Source of the DNA: Mya arenaria
Taxonomy: Eukaryota > Mollusca > Bivalvia > Myida > Myidae
Direction: 5' to 3'
Assembly (NCBI RefSeq): GCF_026914265.1
Contig: NC_069136.1
Location: forward strand, 33,999,368-34,063,367
Length of the DNA: 64,000 nt
Of the stretch, positions 36,219 to 47,754 are shown in pieces. The translations under genes were made by a program, and so were the position numbers. Below the pieces are notes generated by a model. That model was not told the origin of the DNA. It saw only the letters and a list, made by a program, of their open reading frames with translations, and did not search any database. Positions within the stretch are counted from its first letter, which is position 1. Each line of letters starts with the position of its first letter.

Positions 36219-38877
36219 TTAAAAAAATGTCTTGTTCAGATGTTTTTCTGACAGAATTTGGACTTCTGTCCTCTTCAAGCTCACAAGTTCTGCAAGGTTG
36301 AAATTAATCATTGCCAGGAACTCGTTTTGTTTCTTTTGCTCTTCAAGCATCTGATGAGCAATGTCATTTCTTTTTGGTGGTGTAGGTCTTGATTCTGTTT
36401 TGGGATAAAAGACAAATATATAATCATACACAAGTAGAATGATGTTGTTGAATTTCTTTACTTATTTAATTTTACTATTAAAAATATTCCTTGAATGCTA
36501 TTATAAATAATTTGAAAAAATATGTTAATTCAATAGAGGTTCAGCAAGGTTATAAAAATGGTATAATGCTCCTAAAAAGGGTGGGAATGGTCTAGTGGTG
36601 TAGGTGTCCCTCTATGCCAAAGAAACTCTTGGTTCAATAACCACCAGTGGTACATTATCGTGGCTTCCCAAAATAGAAATGAACTTGTCTGTGTTTTTTT
36701 CTACACGCTATTAGCTTTCATTGCAAAAAAATGTTGTGTTGTTTTTTTCCCAGCATTACTTATTAAAAAAATGTTGACTTATCAAAATAACCTGTGTTAC
36801 TGTCTTCTTTGCCATTGACCTCTTCCTCACTGATACTTATGTCTGAAACAGTAAAAAAAATTCTTAGAACTTCAAAAAAAATCACTATGACATTTTTCTT
36901 TAAATGTCTATCAGAAAGATGTTTTGAGAGATTATATGTAAAGATACGTTTATTTCATTATAAATAACTTGACCATACAGATTGTAGTCATATTTAAAAG
37001 GACAAAAGTCCTATGTGTACACTTAATTACATATTTCTTTATTGTTAATAAAATTGTTGTTTATGTTTATGATTTTGTTATTGAACAAAATTCATTCAAC
37101 TGACAAAATTACCATGATGCGTTGAACTGTTGGCGGTGAAAGTTGACCCTGAAGGCTCAGATGGCCTATACTTTTTGACAGCATGAGGCTTGCATGAGTC
37201 TGAAATTTCATAATAATAAATTATATCTGATTTATAAGTTGATATGCATTCAGTCAATAAACTTTCCAACAAAATGTACGGCATGACCTAAATTATAATG
37301 ACTGGTACTTTGGTATACAAGAGTTGAAGTTTATTGATAAAAAATACATACAATTCTTGTAAGCCTCCGCTGATCTTAAAATGCTTATATGAATGTACAA
37401 AATAATGAATGCATTATGTACATTTATTTGTACATACATTATATTTCACTCAATATATGCAAATTTACCTTCGAAAACATCCACTCCACCAGCAACCCCT
37501 GTTACCATTTCCTCGGGGATTACACTCAGGATCTAAATGCAAAAACAATTGTGTAACAATAAGTAACTATTTTGCTGAATCTGACCATTATGACTTATTT
37601 CTAGAATGAAGGTACATACCATTTCCGTAGACAGGAACAAGACAATTTAGGCAATAAATTTCCAGTGTTAACATGAAAAATGATAATGAAAATTGTCCGA
37701 CTTAAAATAAATAATGCTTATACGCCCACCACATTGCCAAATATATTCTATGAAGTGATAAGCTAACTACAAGGTCAATCAAAACATGTATGTGCAACAA
37801 ATACATTGTATCCAAGAAGAACATCAGTGTCTCACCTTCATCTCTACATCAGTTGGCTCTTGGGGCGCAGGACCCCCACCTGTCCCGGCAGCAAAATGCC
37901 TCCGCTTTATCTCGTTCTTCTTTGCTGCAGACTGAAAACATTTTTAAAAATATATACATCCATACCATCATTAACCAGTTTTAAAAAAAAACGTGCATAT
38001 ATATCAACTGTAAAAGACACAACCAAAATTATAATCGAATACCAGGGGCAGATCCAGGAGTTGACGTTAGAGGGTGTGTAACTTAGAGGCCAAACATTTT
38101 GACATGCGCCCCAACCTATGAACTGACAGAATACTGCATTAACTATTTGCATGTGTGTTTGAGGTTACCAACTCAATGCCATTGTAACAATTTGTAGTAA
38201 GTGCGCATTTTTTTTTTTTGGGGGGGGGGGGGGGCAACCTCATCCCTCTAAATCGGCTTGTGAATACATACCTTTAAATCCGTCCACTTCTTTTTTAACT
38301 GATCAATAGTCCTCCCCGGCCCTACTGCACTGATCCTGAATGAAATAAAAACAACAACGATAATTCATAATTACATTTCGAAAATATTAATTGAATAATT
38401 GAGTAGATCTAGTGCGATTAAATATTAGGTGGCAAGATGCATTTCTAAACAGATCAATATCCGAAATAAAACAGTGACATAACTAGGGAATGAAATGTTC
38501 ATTTCGAATCGATACAGCTTATGTTTAAGTTAACTGGAATCATAACCTTAGGTTTAAAATTAATCCTTCCACGTACTTTTTAAAAAGAAACTGAAAGTAA
38601 AACTGAAAGTAGCAAATCCTTACTCTTCACGCAATTCTTCCCATTTTGTATGGCGCCCTTGCTTTGTAACGGTAGGGCCAAGTCCCCCATACAAAAACGA
38701 GTAATTATTTACGCAGAAGTCGACTAAAGTCGACTCCTCGTCCATGCTCCAATTCGTTTGACGATCTCTTTTCATTGCCATTTGTATATCTGGTTCAATG
38801 TTGACATACGACAATATTGATAACGGAAGTGACGTTTCACTACTTTCACTTTTCGCCGAAAAGAAAACGCGGAGCAC
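36219..38877 (-). CDS. Harbinger Myb/SANT-like DNA-binding protein, seven exons
   Basis: Exons on the - strand are 38877-38624, 38335-38272, 37931-37836, 37532-37469, 37199-37113, 36842-36792 and 36394-36219. All borders are GT-AG and all phases match, giving 263 residues from the first ATG; ATGs at 38781 and 38775 are equally plausible starts. The Myb/SANT-like domain reads QTNWSMDEESTLVDFCVNNY, then KWEELREE, then GRTIDQLKKKWTDLK, with the expected Trp spacing, and is followed by AAKKNEIKRRHFAAGTGGG. The C-terminal exon (ESRPTPPKRNDIAHQMLEEQ...) is a predicted helix or coiled coil that may pair with the transposase. In known Harbinger systems this partner carries the transposase into the nucleus and helps it bind the terminal repeats. 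The frame has no break. Confidence 0.85.
36583..36660 (+). mobile_element. tRNA-Glu-like SINE head inside a Harbinger intron
   Basis: A box TGGTCTAGTGGTGTAGG and B box GGTTCAATAACC are spaced as in a tRNA. It lies within intron 6 of the Myb/SANT-like gene. No 3' tail was defined. Confidence 0.45.
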
Positions 38878-38892
38878 TTACGATAATTGTTA

Positions 38893-38990
38893 CGACAGCT
38901 TTATTGAAACGCCCGTAAAAAATATCGTAACTAAATATTTACGCCAGCGTAACTTTACGACTAAGATATCTTATTGAAACGGGGCCCAGG
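38893..38990. repeat. Harbinger right terminal inverted repeat
   Basis: Read inwards on the - strand it begins CCTGGGCCCCGTTTCAATAA and carries the second CGTTTCAATAAAGC about 80 bases further in. Confidence 0.8.
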
Positions 38991-39044
38991 TTCTTAAACG
39001 TGTACCAGTGTATAGCACTGTTACACGGGCCGATGTTTTTAAGT

Positions 39045-39120
39045 GATGCGACGTGAAATCGAACCTGTGATCCCTTGATTGACCATCAAGTGTGTAACCA
39101 CTAGATCACGGGTCAGCCAC
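39045..39120 (-). mobile_element. tRNA-Glu-like SINE head
   Basis: On the - strand GATCTAGTGGTTACACAC (A box) and CAGGTTCGATTTC (B box) are present at tRNA spacing. The acceptor stem is not paired, so a working tRNA is unlikely. It lies 55 bases outside the Harbinger right end. Confidence 0.6.
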
Positions 39121-40130
39121 ACCGTGCCGCCTTCATTACACCTGGATAGGTAATGTTACCGTGACAATCATAAAGTACCAGCTTGAGCCGAAATTGTTTC
39201 ACTTCCGGAAAAGGTGTCTCAAAAATTATAATGAAAATAATTATGCTATGAAACCATCGTGTCTGTAATATAAAGGCACACACACGCTTATTCATGATGT
39301 CATATTCAATACTCACTTTACTTTCTGGCAACATTCCCGTAGCTCACACATATTTCAAGTGTGCCTTTAACACTTTGTACTGAACTTTAACACAAAGATA
39401 CGTACGACACTAGCTTAATTTGATATTCGACATTATGTAAAATTAAGTTTTTAAATATAATGTTCAATCTTAGTTGACTCTGATTATTTTAATCATAGCT
39501 TTTGGGCGAACGAATTTATGCTTATATGATGGAAGTATATGGTAACAATATATTATTGAAGGAGACTTTTGATTTTAAGTAACTGAATAGATTAGTGAAA
39601 GAATTATGGGAAACGTCTAACATTTGGGGAAAATTTAAAATGTCATGCAGGGAGGCGGCTTTTTTATATCCATTAACTTTCTCTTTTTTGGTCACCATGA
39701 AAACAGTTTTGGTCTTTATCAATTATTTTCTCTTTAAATGAACAAAGAACAAATGATTGGGTATGAACTTTTGGACTAGTTCGTTATTTGAGTTTAATCG
39801 TTTATATTTAATATTATATATATAGTCACCAGCCACGCTCAGGCATTAATATTTATGAATTATTAAGGGAATTTAAAGCGCCCATAGATTAATTAATTGT
39901 TATGGATTTTTTTAGGTAAGCCCTTTTTGGATTATGTTTCTTGAACAATACATTAAGGTTGACATACCTGTATATATGATAAACATCAGTTAACAATTGT
40001 TGAGAACAATGACATACATGTATCACGGGGAACTGTCTTAAAGAAAAATAAAATCAACAAATTAATGTATTATCTTATATCTTTTGCATTCTTGGATTGA
40101 ATCCTTACATTTGAATCTTTATGGGTGGTG
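39121..40130. other. AT-rich spacer
   Basis: No gene is recognised. The stretch at 39600-39670 (CATTTGGGGAAAA, TGTCATGCAGGGAGGC) matches 18790-18830 (CATTTGGGGAAAA, ATCATGCAGAGAGGC), so a short dispersed repeat is shared by the two places. Confidence 0.5.
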
Positions 40131-40139
40131 ACAATTGAA

Positions 40140-40290
40140 AACCACATCAGCAGCATCAGCATCAGCAGCAGCAGCATTATCATCATCATCATCATCATCA
40201 TCATCACCACCACCACCACCACCACAATCATTATCAGCAGCAGCAGCAGCAGCGGCAGCAACAGCAGTAACAGTATCACAACCACACTTC
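40140..40290. repeat. CAG/CAT/CCA compound microsatellite
   Basis: Triplet runs of AGC, ATC and ACC types occur in series. It starts copy C of the B-box-gene flank block; a GTGTGGTGGG-TTTCCTAATTTTCATTT stretch follows, also found after the CCA run at 46358-46400. Confidence 0.93.
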
Positions 40291-40414
40291 AACACCACTT
40301 ACACAATGGCACATTAACCCGTGTGGTGGGTTTCCTAATTTTCATTTCAGCTTTGACCAAGTCATTATAGACCTTTATGTATAATAAATGTGACTTAAGT
40401 TAATACTTCCTTCG

Positions 40415-40796
40415 AAACTTCGACTATGACATTTCGACCATAAAACTTTGGCAATGACATTTCGACATTGGCACTTTCGCTATGACATTTCGACTGTGAA
40501 AATTTGGATGTAGCATTTCGACATTGACACTTTGGCTATGCCATTTCGACATTGTTGTCACTTCGGCTATGACATTTCAACATTAAAGGTTGGCTATGAC
40601 ATTTATTATGCAGCTTTCTTTTATCGTAACACAAGGAATCAATTCAAATAACATTTACATATTTTTATTTAAATAACTTTAGTATTGATCAAAGCGAACA
40701 GGCTTCTTAATATTCTTAGGTAAACAAAATTAATCCATATACATCTCACAAGCAGTTTTGAAAATCGAGAAACTATAATTCAAACAAACATCATTA
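40415..40796 (-). repeat. B-box-gene 3' flank, copy C, part 1
   Basis: About seven diverged 28-bp units (GCTATGACATTTCGACATTG type, to 40605) are followed by the same ATTTACATATTTTTATTT, ATCAAAGCGAACAGG and TCAAACAAACATCATTAT blocks as copy A. It is then cut by the insertion at about 40797. Confidence 0.75.
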
Positions 40797-41447
40797 TTAT
40801 ACCATATTATACCTTACATAAATGTGTCCCTTCTTTGTGTGTATAAAGTTGATCGGTCCGTCTATTAATGTATTTTAATAAAAAATCCAGTTTTTATGAC
40901 GTCAGCGGTCCATATCATGTTTTTGGCCGGTCCGGACCTCACCAAAAATATAATATGGACCGCTGACGTCATATAATATGGACCGCTGACGTCATAAAAC
41001 TGGTGAGTGATGCTTGCAATTTTCACGACATTTTTTCGTAAGTAAATATTATTATTTTATTTCAATAAAACACATCAAAGGCGCTTTAAATTTATCAAAT
41101 GGTAAAAAAGTGTTCGGTATAATATAAGACATATAACACTCCAATTCGGACCATATGGCATCACAGTGATTATCTGGGAATGAGCTCCTGCTTTGGTGTC
41201 ATTTGACCTGTGCACAAATTAGTGACATTTAACCTTAAATAGTTCTATTTTTTCAGATTTATAAAAAGGGTCACTCCTACCAACTATCTAGCATAAAACA
41301 CTATGAATTACTGCAGTTTAACAATGCCAGAAAAGCTCGAAATTCCTTTTCTGACATTGTTAGCTAACGCCTCGGCATATACACTTTCAGGGGCTGACTG
41401 GCCGGTCCTTATAATGTCATATGACCCTCAGTGTTATATTTCTTAAA
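40797..41447. mobile_element. Insertion of about 650 bp in flank copy C
   Basis: In copies A and B the words CAAACAAACATC and GTTAAGCATG (or variants) are separated by about 40 bases; here 650 extra bases lie between them. The insert contains a large inverted repeat (40887-41003) whose outer arms start CCAGTTTTTATGACGTCAGC and whose inner arm is repeated in tandem, giving three copies of TGACGTCA beside CGGTCCATAT. No terminal inverted repeats were recognised at the borders, so the element class is open. Confidence 0.6.
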
Positions 41448-41705
41448 TAGCAACGAATATAAAAATCGTTAAGCATGAAACAATTAACTGACGGGGAACA
41501 TTACAGGAGTTGAATTCAGGGGTGAACTCAGGAGCTTATCAGGAGTAAAACCAGGAGCTTTATAGAAGAAAAATCAAGAGTGAACTCGGAGGTTATCAGG
41601 AGAAATCAGCAGCTTATCCGGAGTAAAATCAGGAACTTATCAGGATAAAATCAGGAGCTAATCAGGAACTTAACAGGATTAAAATCAGGAGCTTATCATG
41701 GGTAA
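41448..41705 (-). repeat. Flank copy C, part 2, with ATCAGGAGCTT repeat
   Basis: It resumes the flank at AAAATCGTTAAGCATGAAAC and GACGGGGAACATTACAGGAG. Then comes a degenerate tandem repeat of about 20-25 bases built on AAATCAGGAGCTTATCAGGA, about eight units (41515-41702). Two to three units of the same repeat are visible at 27650-27690 in copy B. Confidence 0.75.
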
Positions 41706-42525
41706 AGACGATCGTTTTAGGTGGTATTCTAGAAACAAACCATTTTGTTCAATCTTGGCTTTCAAGACCTTTTGCCATGATTACGAACAGTCTCAAGGTC
41801 TTCGTCTAGACTTGTACCTGAGACTGTCCATAGACCTGAATTTAAACTTGAGACTCAAAGTTGCAATTGTGTTACTTTTTTGCTAATGTAAACAACTGAC
41901 TTAATTACCACCTAAAAGATTTCCTATCTTTTAGACTCAAGATTCCCGTCGAAAGTTTTGGGCATTGTTATTTACCCTTCGTTGATTAGTTTATAAATTC
42001 AAAACGAGGTTTGATCAATATTCGTCAAAGTTTTATATTATATAAATACAGTTACGTATTCCATAGATTTAATGAGTTCATTTATTAAGAACAATTAAAG
42101 TCCTGTCAACTCAACACGTTTATTCTTTCAGATTCATGTACACCATGAACACATTGAGTTATATGATAAAGACCTCAATGTAGAGGCTCTCATGAATAAT
42201 AGAAAATAGAAAATATGGAAATATTACAAAGTTGGTATATTTGGTATTTTGTATACACCTAAAAACTCTTATAACTGAGCAGTTTTTGATTAATCGAATA
42301 ACTTTATTGATTAGTCAATATTCCTGCAGGTGATATTATGGCGCTTTTAACGGAGGCATTCGTCGCCACGTAGCCATTAATTGAAAACTCCCCACATATT
42401 TAAAGACCAATATTTTTTATCATTAAACATATTATATGTATATAACAACATGAATATATAAACAACAATTTGAGCATAAACTTATATCGTGCGCCTTTAA
42501 ATAATACAAATTACACAGGATTTTA
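41706..42525. other. Spacer, nothing recognised
   Basis: At about 41800-41855 the words GAGACTGTCCATAGACCTG and TTGAGACTCAAAG make a short irregular repeat; otherwise featureless. Confidence 0.5.
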
Positions 42526-42529
42526 GTAC

Positions 42530-42940
42530 TCGTATATGTTCAGGGGCTGGGGGATATGCCTGAGAGGGCGCGCGAGTATTGAGGGTGAGGGCCAGGGGGT
42601 TAAAGTGTAAAGGGGATATCTGTATGATTGAAATGTATTTGGTTTTATAGTAAACTGAGCTTATTGTTATTTTGATAAGTACGAAAGTTGTCAGCATTAT
42701 ATCGTATATTGACTGTTTCGAGTTGTTTTAATAAACTTAAGTAAACCTAAGCTATTCTTTTATATGTTTGTTTTTCGCTATCAGGTATTAGGATAATTAT
42801 AATTATAATGATTTTTCGAAAGACCTAATTTAACCTTTTATTATTATTTGTTTAGTATATATAAAACAATATACTTGCCCGAGCAGAGTGTGTCGCTTTA
42901 ACGAGAAAAGGGAAAGAATGTCCATACAATGGCCTAGATC
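42530..42940 (+). repeat. Dispersed repeat family R1, copy 2
   Basis: It aligns with 13276-13640: GAGAGGGCGC, GAGTTGTTTTAA, GCTATCAGGTATTAGGATAA, TTTTTCGA, ATATAAAACA, GAGCAGAGTGTGTCGCTTTA and AATGTCCATACAATGGCCTAG. A GGAC-type minisatellite remnant follows at once. Confidence 0.8.
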
Positions 42941-43100
42941 AAGCCAGTCAGACGGGCGGTCGTCTAGTCAGATGAACAGACTAATATATTAACAAGCAGA
43001 AAGCAGGACAGAGAGCCAGATATGCGGACAAGACAGACTGATGCACGGATAAGTAGACATACAACAATCCAGAAAAACGGACGGACGGACGGACGGATAT
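42941..43100. repeat. Remnant GGAC/ACGG minisatellite
   Basis: About four decayed units (CCAGTCAGACGGGCGG..., AGCCAGATATGCGGACAAGACAGACTG type) end in five clean ACGG tetramers (43078-43097). Read on the - strand this is the CCGTCCGT...CTGTCTGGCT family of 9163-10283 and 60130-62195. Confidence 0.7.
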
Positions 43101-43449
43101 GTTATGTATGTAAGTATTCAGGATGTTAGAATGTTGTTGTATAGCCACCGATGTCATTTAAAGTACCTGTATATGTACAAATTGTAATGTTAAAACAACG
43201 TGTTCTAATTTTGATGTATTTTTCGTTTGTGATAAAATAATGGAAATACGGGGACAAGCAAAATCACCAACTTGAACGAGGACCCTCTCTCTAAAAATGC
43301 GAAATGTTTGAAAATGAGTTAGATATTGAGATTTTACTTAAGTATGTTTATGATATTGGAGTCTGGTTATGTACATGTTTTCCAGATATACAGAACATCA
43401 CTTAACAAAGACGGACGAACCATGCATTAAAATAAATCAATACATGTTG
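43101..43449. other. Spacer between two minisatellites
   Basis: No gene is seen. Confidence 0.5.
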
Positions 43450-44695
43450 GGGTAACCTCCTTGGAACAGTCAGTGAAACAGGAGTCGTCTAGCTCCCAAC
43501 TTTAAAACATATTTCGCAGGTATAAAACCTCACACTTGTCACAAGCCTTGGACCAGTCAGTAACAATAGTCCACTTGGGTTTTGCTAGTTTAGGAGTACT
43601 CACAATTGTCAAAGCATCTGGATGAGCGCCTTTGAACAGTCAGTGAAACAGTCCAAGTAACGTCTTGGGTTTTATCTAGTTTTCTGGTACCAAACCTCTC
43701 AATATTGGGGTTACCGCCTTGGAACGGTAAGCAATGTAGGAGGTCACTAGTGTTTAAACTAGTTTACGAATACCTAACCTCACACTTATCCTAACTTTGA
43801 GGCGACCGGCTTGGAACGGTCAGAGAAACAGGAGTTCACTGGGGTTTAATTAAGTTTACGGGTTCCCATCCACAATCCTGTCCCGATATTGGGGATACCG
43901 CAATTGAACGGTCAGCAAGCTAGGAGGTAACTGGGGTTAAATCTAGTTAACTGGCATCCAACATTACACTTGTCTCAACATTGCGGTTCTCGCTAAAGAA
44001 CAATCAATGGGAGAGGAGTTCAGTATGGGGTGTAATCTAGTTTACGAGTACTCAACCTCACTTTTGTGATAATACTGGGTATAACGCCTTCAAACAGACA
44101 GTGAAACAAGAGTCCAATGGGGTTTAATCTAGTTTACGAGTACTCGACCTCACACTTTTCCCATTATTGGAGTTACCGCCTTCAAACAGACAGTGAAACG
44201 GGAGTCCAATGGGGTTTAATCTAATTTACGAGTACTCAACCTCACACTTGTGATAATACTGGGAATAAAGCCTTCAAACAGACAGAGAAATAGGATTCCA
44301 ACGGGGTTTAATCTAGTTAACGAGTATTCGACCTCACACTTTTCCCCTATTGGGGTTACCGCCTTCAAACAGGAGTCCAATGGGGGTCTAATCTAGTTTA
44401 CGAGTACTCAACCTCACACTTTTCCCATTATTGGGGTTACCGCCTTCAAACAATCAGTGACCAGGAGTCCAATGGGATTTAATCTAGTTTACGAGTACTT
44501 GACCTCAAATTTTCCCCATTATTGGGGTTACCGCCTTGGAACAGTTAGTGATCAGGAGTCCAATGGGATTTAATTTAGTTTACGAGTACTTGACCTCAAA
44601 TGTTTCCCATTATTGGGGTTACCGCCTTGGAACAGTTAGTGAAACAAGAGTCCTCTGGGGTAAACACCAGTTTACGCTACCCAGCCTCACATAGC
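43450..44695 (+). repeat. 90-bp tandem repeat
   Basis: About 14 units of roughly 82-98 bases contain TTGGGGTTACCGCCTT, CAGTGA-ACAGGAGTCCA, TGGGGTTTAATCTAGTTTAC and GAGTACTCAACCTCACACTT. Units from 44040 onwards are more alike than those on the left. A lone unit stands at 12148-12205. It ends about 130 bases before the first relic exon of the inositol-dehydrogenase-like pseudogene. Confidence 0.9.
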
Positions 44696-44825
44696 ATACT
44701 GTTTTTTGTACAAGTTACAGAGCATATTGTGTACAAAACGCATGCCATACATTTATTCTAAATTGTTAATGCAGTTACATCATAGGAAACAGAACGCAAA
44801 TAGGAAAACACCTTTATTTCCAAAG

Positions 44826-46200
44826 CAAGTACGTTTTAACGGGAAGATCACGACCAGAGACTTACCTAAACCGTCGTACGAGTTTCTGAAGCCCACCGGT
44901 GCGTGTTTCCATGTTGGTTAAAGTTACAGTATTAAGACAACTATCAGCTGATATGTGTATGTGACATAAGGTTCTAATAGGCGATCATTGTCAATCTTGA
45001 GAAATAGCCAGGGATGTGCGAGTGATTGGAGACTCATGCCCAAAGCAGGGTCACGTAAGGGGCTTAAACCCTTTTATAATTATTTCCAAAGGCATATATT
45101 AATATCCATTTCATGGAACTTATTACAGCTGTGTGAGCAAATGTCCGAGCAAAAACAATCATAACAACTATACAATAGTCTTATGTTTAAAGTCTTCAAT
45201 CCTAAATTAGGATCAATCCTGAACTTAGAACTCTTGCAACTAAAACAATGACCGCAAAGATTACTTGGTAAATGACTCGACCATTTCATTATTAGACAGC
45301 ACCGGCTGCAACATTCTGGCGAACCTTGGTGTTCACGACATCGACATGGTTGTCTGGCTCACACGTGCGCAGAGGCCAGAGTCCATCTACATAACGTGCC
45401 ACGTGCACGACCAGCAGTTACAAGTATTTTCCAGCACATTCAAAATACAACTGTAATTTATCGTATTGATACGACACATATTCCAACACTCAATGATAGG
45501 TTTAATATTTCGCACATGTCTGCTTTACGTCGTCATTGCGGTATCAGACATTTAATAATGTTTGCGAATGAAGTTAGCTTTTGGGGTTTTGGAGCACTGA
45601 ATAATCGTGGTTTTCGCTCCGCCTAAATACATCAAGTGAATTTTCAAAAAAAAATGCACCATCTACTTATAGCCTCCTAATCACTTAAAAAAACCCGACT
45701 CCCGACGTCGGCTATTAAGCATTTTTATGCATCAAACTAGAGCTTACTATTAAGGGGTTGTCTCGTAAAGACGCAAATGATTCATACATGTAGAAAATGA
45801 ATTGGTTTCACATCAACCGGTCAATAAATCGAATCCTTGAATATTGCTCTTTTTAGTGCCGAAACGTATAGCTCGAAATTGATTTGGGTGCATAATGATC
45901 GAGCTTTTATTATTTATTACCTGACAGTTTACCATGCAATAAGTAGTACGCGTATATTTGAAATGTTGTTATTTACCAGCACGCTAGTTATTGAATGGTA
46001 CAGCTGGTTGCCGTTCTGATGTAAAAATAACTACAAAAACCAAACAATGAAATATTGTAAGATATTTACAAGGCAAGCAAAGTCACCTTTGTACATACCT
46101 ACTTTCCTTTTCCAAGGTTAAATAGATGACGAAAAAAGAAGTGTTCCGAGAGAACGTTTACGGCTTTGACATACGACTCGAGGTTCGCATTCCGTTGTTA
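44826..46200 (+). pseudogene. Inositol-dehydrogenase-like (Gfo/Idh/MocA) pseudogene, copy 1
   Basis: Gfo/Idh/MocA enzymes are NAD(P)-dependent sugar or inositol oxidoreductases. Three relic exons remain. At 44826-44898 KITTRDLPKPSYEFLKPTG ends at a GT donor. At 45293-45456, after TTATTAG, DSTGCNILANLGVHDIDMVV continues into WLTRAQRPESIYITCHVHD and holds the family's HDIDM signature with its catalytic-region Asp. At 46141-46200 VFRENVYGFDIRLEVRIP matches the later strand seen in the family as SVYGYD-RVEV. The first exon has lost about 75 internal bases relative to copy 2, and the NAD-binding half of the gene is absent to the left, where the 90-bp array begins. The retained codons are clearly from a real gene, but a full enzyme cannot be made. 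Its inverted paralogue lies at 54905-58740. Confidence 0.78.
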
Positions 46201-46357
46201 GTGAGATTCATTCTGCCACCAGTAAAAATTCAATTACTAGTATACGAGGTAACGAAACACCACGTGTACGTGTACTTGTATATGTAGGTACTCGTACGTG
46301 TTACAGATAATGTTGAGTTTAAAAATCGTGTACAAATTTTCACTTGAGAGCAGCAAC
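46201..46357. other. Downstream flank of pseudogene copy 1
   Basis: CACGTGTACGTGTAC and GTAGGTACTCGTACGTG at 46260-46305 look like a non-amplified version of the 36-bp repeat found at the matching place beside copy 2 (54596-54842). Confidence 0.5.
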
Positions 46358-46400
46358 ACAACCACCACCACCACCACCACCACCACAGCAACAATTACCA
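46358..46400. repeat. CCA microsatellite
   Basis: About 11 CCA triplets within an ACA/CAG-rich stretch begin copy D of the B-box block. Confidence 0.92.
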
Positions 46401-46494
46401 ACACAGACACACGTGTGGTGGGGTTTTCTTATTTTCATTTAAGCTTTGACCTTGTCACTCATATATTTTTATATAAGACTTAAGTTATCTACTT

Positions 46495-47205
46495 CCCTCA
46501 AAACTTTGGCTTTGACATTACCACATTGAAGCATTGGCTATGACATTTCGACATTGGCACTTTGGCTATAACATTTCGACAGTGACACTTTGGCTTCGTT
46601 TTGTCTCTTTGGCTATGACATTATGACATTGAAGCCGTTGGTATGACATTAAGACATTGAAGCCGTGAATATGCCATTTAAACATTGAAGCCTTTGCAAG
46701 GAAATTTCCGCATTGGCACTTTGGCTAGGACATTTCCACATTGACACGCTGTCTATGACATTTCCATACTGACACTTTGGCTACGACATTTCCGCATTGA
46801 TACTTTGACTACGATATTTAAACATTGACACTCTGTCTACGACATTTCCACATTGACACGTTGTCTATGCAATTTTCATATTGAAACTTTGTCTATGACA
46901 TTTCCACATTGACACGTTGTCTATGCAATTTCCATATTGAAACTTTGTCTATGACATCTCCGCATTGACACGTTGTCTACGACATTTCCACATTGACTAC
47001 GACATTTCCACATTGACACTTTGACTTGGCATTTCCGCATTGACACTTTGGCTGTGACATTTTCGCATTGACACTTTGACTGTGACATTTCCACATTGAC
47101 ACTCTGTCTATGCCATTTCCATATTGACACTTTGGCTATGACATTTCCGCATTGACACGCTGTTTTTGCCATTTCCATATTGACACTTTGGCTATAACAT
47201 TCCAA
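46495..47205. repeat. 28-bp minisatellite, diverged branch
   Basis: About 25 units with the same 28-base period as the large array have a different consensus (GACATTTCCACATTGACACT followed by TTGGCTAT). The branch is shared in part with 40415-40605, so the arrays diverged separately after block duplication. Confidence 0.93.
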
Positions 47206-47754
47206 TTATTAATATTTAATATAAACATTAAAAACTGGAATTCAACTTTAAGTAATGCACCCACTATTATGGTGATTGAAATAATACACGAGCGTGAAGC
47301 GCGAGTTATATATTTATATAGTAGCGACATCAGCATCCTGAACGCCCGAGCCTTAAAACTGATAGCATATGTCAACATTACATTAATACAATACAGTTTA
47401 AAATTATTTATTTTTATTGAATATTTTTTTTCTGTTACGCTTCAGTAAATACAATAATCTGGAAGTCGTTTCATAATTAATCTTAGGAATTGTGTTCGTA
47501 ACCAAGTTGATTTTCTGTCCTAGGGGTGTTTCATCATGTTTCAATCAATTATATTTAGAAATATATTTATCTTGAAACATATCAATACAATACAAAGCAT
47601 AGTCGTTTTTAAAAAAAAAAACAAAAACATTCTATAACCACAACAATCGTATTTATAAACTATTCACAAATAATGATCATACAAAAAGATATATTTACTT
47701 TCATAATAAAATTATACAATACACTAATTATTTCTGAGCTAGACGAATACACTT
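47206..47754 (-). repeat. B-box-gene 3' flank, copy D
   Basis: It carries TGGTGATTGAAATAATACAC (47270), CAGCATCCTGAACG, GTAAATACAATAATCTGGAA and GTCCTAGGGGTGTTTCATCA. It lacks the CGATTATATA-to-GGCGGGGAACATTAC part present in copies A, B and C. Confidence 0.8.

Larger units (their letters stand above)
31156..38990. mobile_element. PIF/Harbinger DNA transposon, nearly intact, two genes
   Basis: A 7.8-kb element carries the two proteins that autonomous Harbinger elements encode, a DDE transposase and a Myb/SANT-like DNA-binding protein, arranged convergently (31322-34088 + and 36219-38877 -). The ends are inverted: left CCTGGGGCCCGTTTCAATAA, right read inwards CCTGGGCCCCGTTTCAATAA. A second inner CGTTTCAATAA follows about 70 bases in on both sides. 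A 3-base target duplication of the usual TAA/TTA type could not be recognised at these borders, so the outer limits are uncertain by a few bases. Most coding exons are open with matching codon phase. The one defect seen is in transposase exon 1. Confidence 0.88.
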
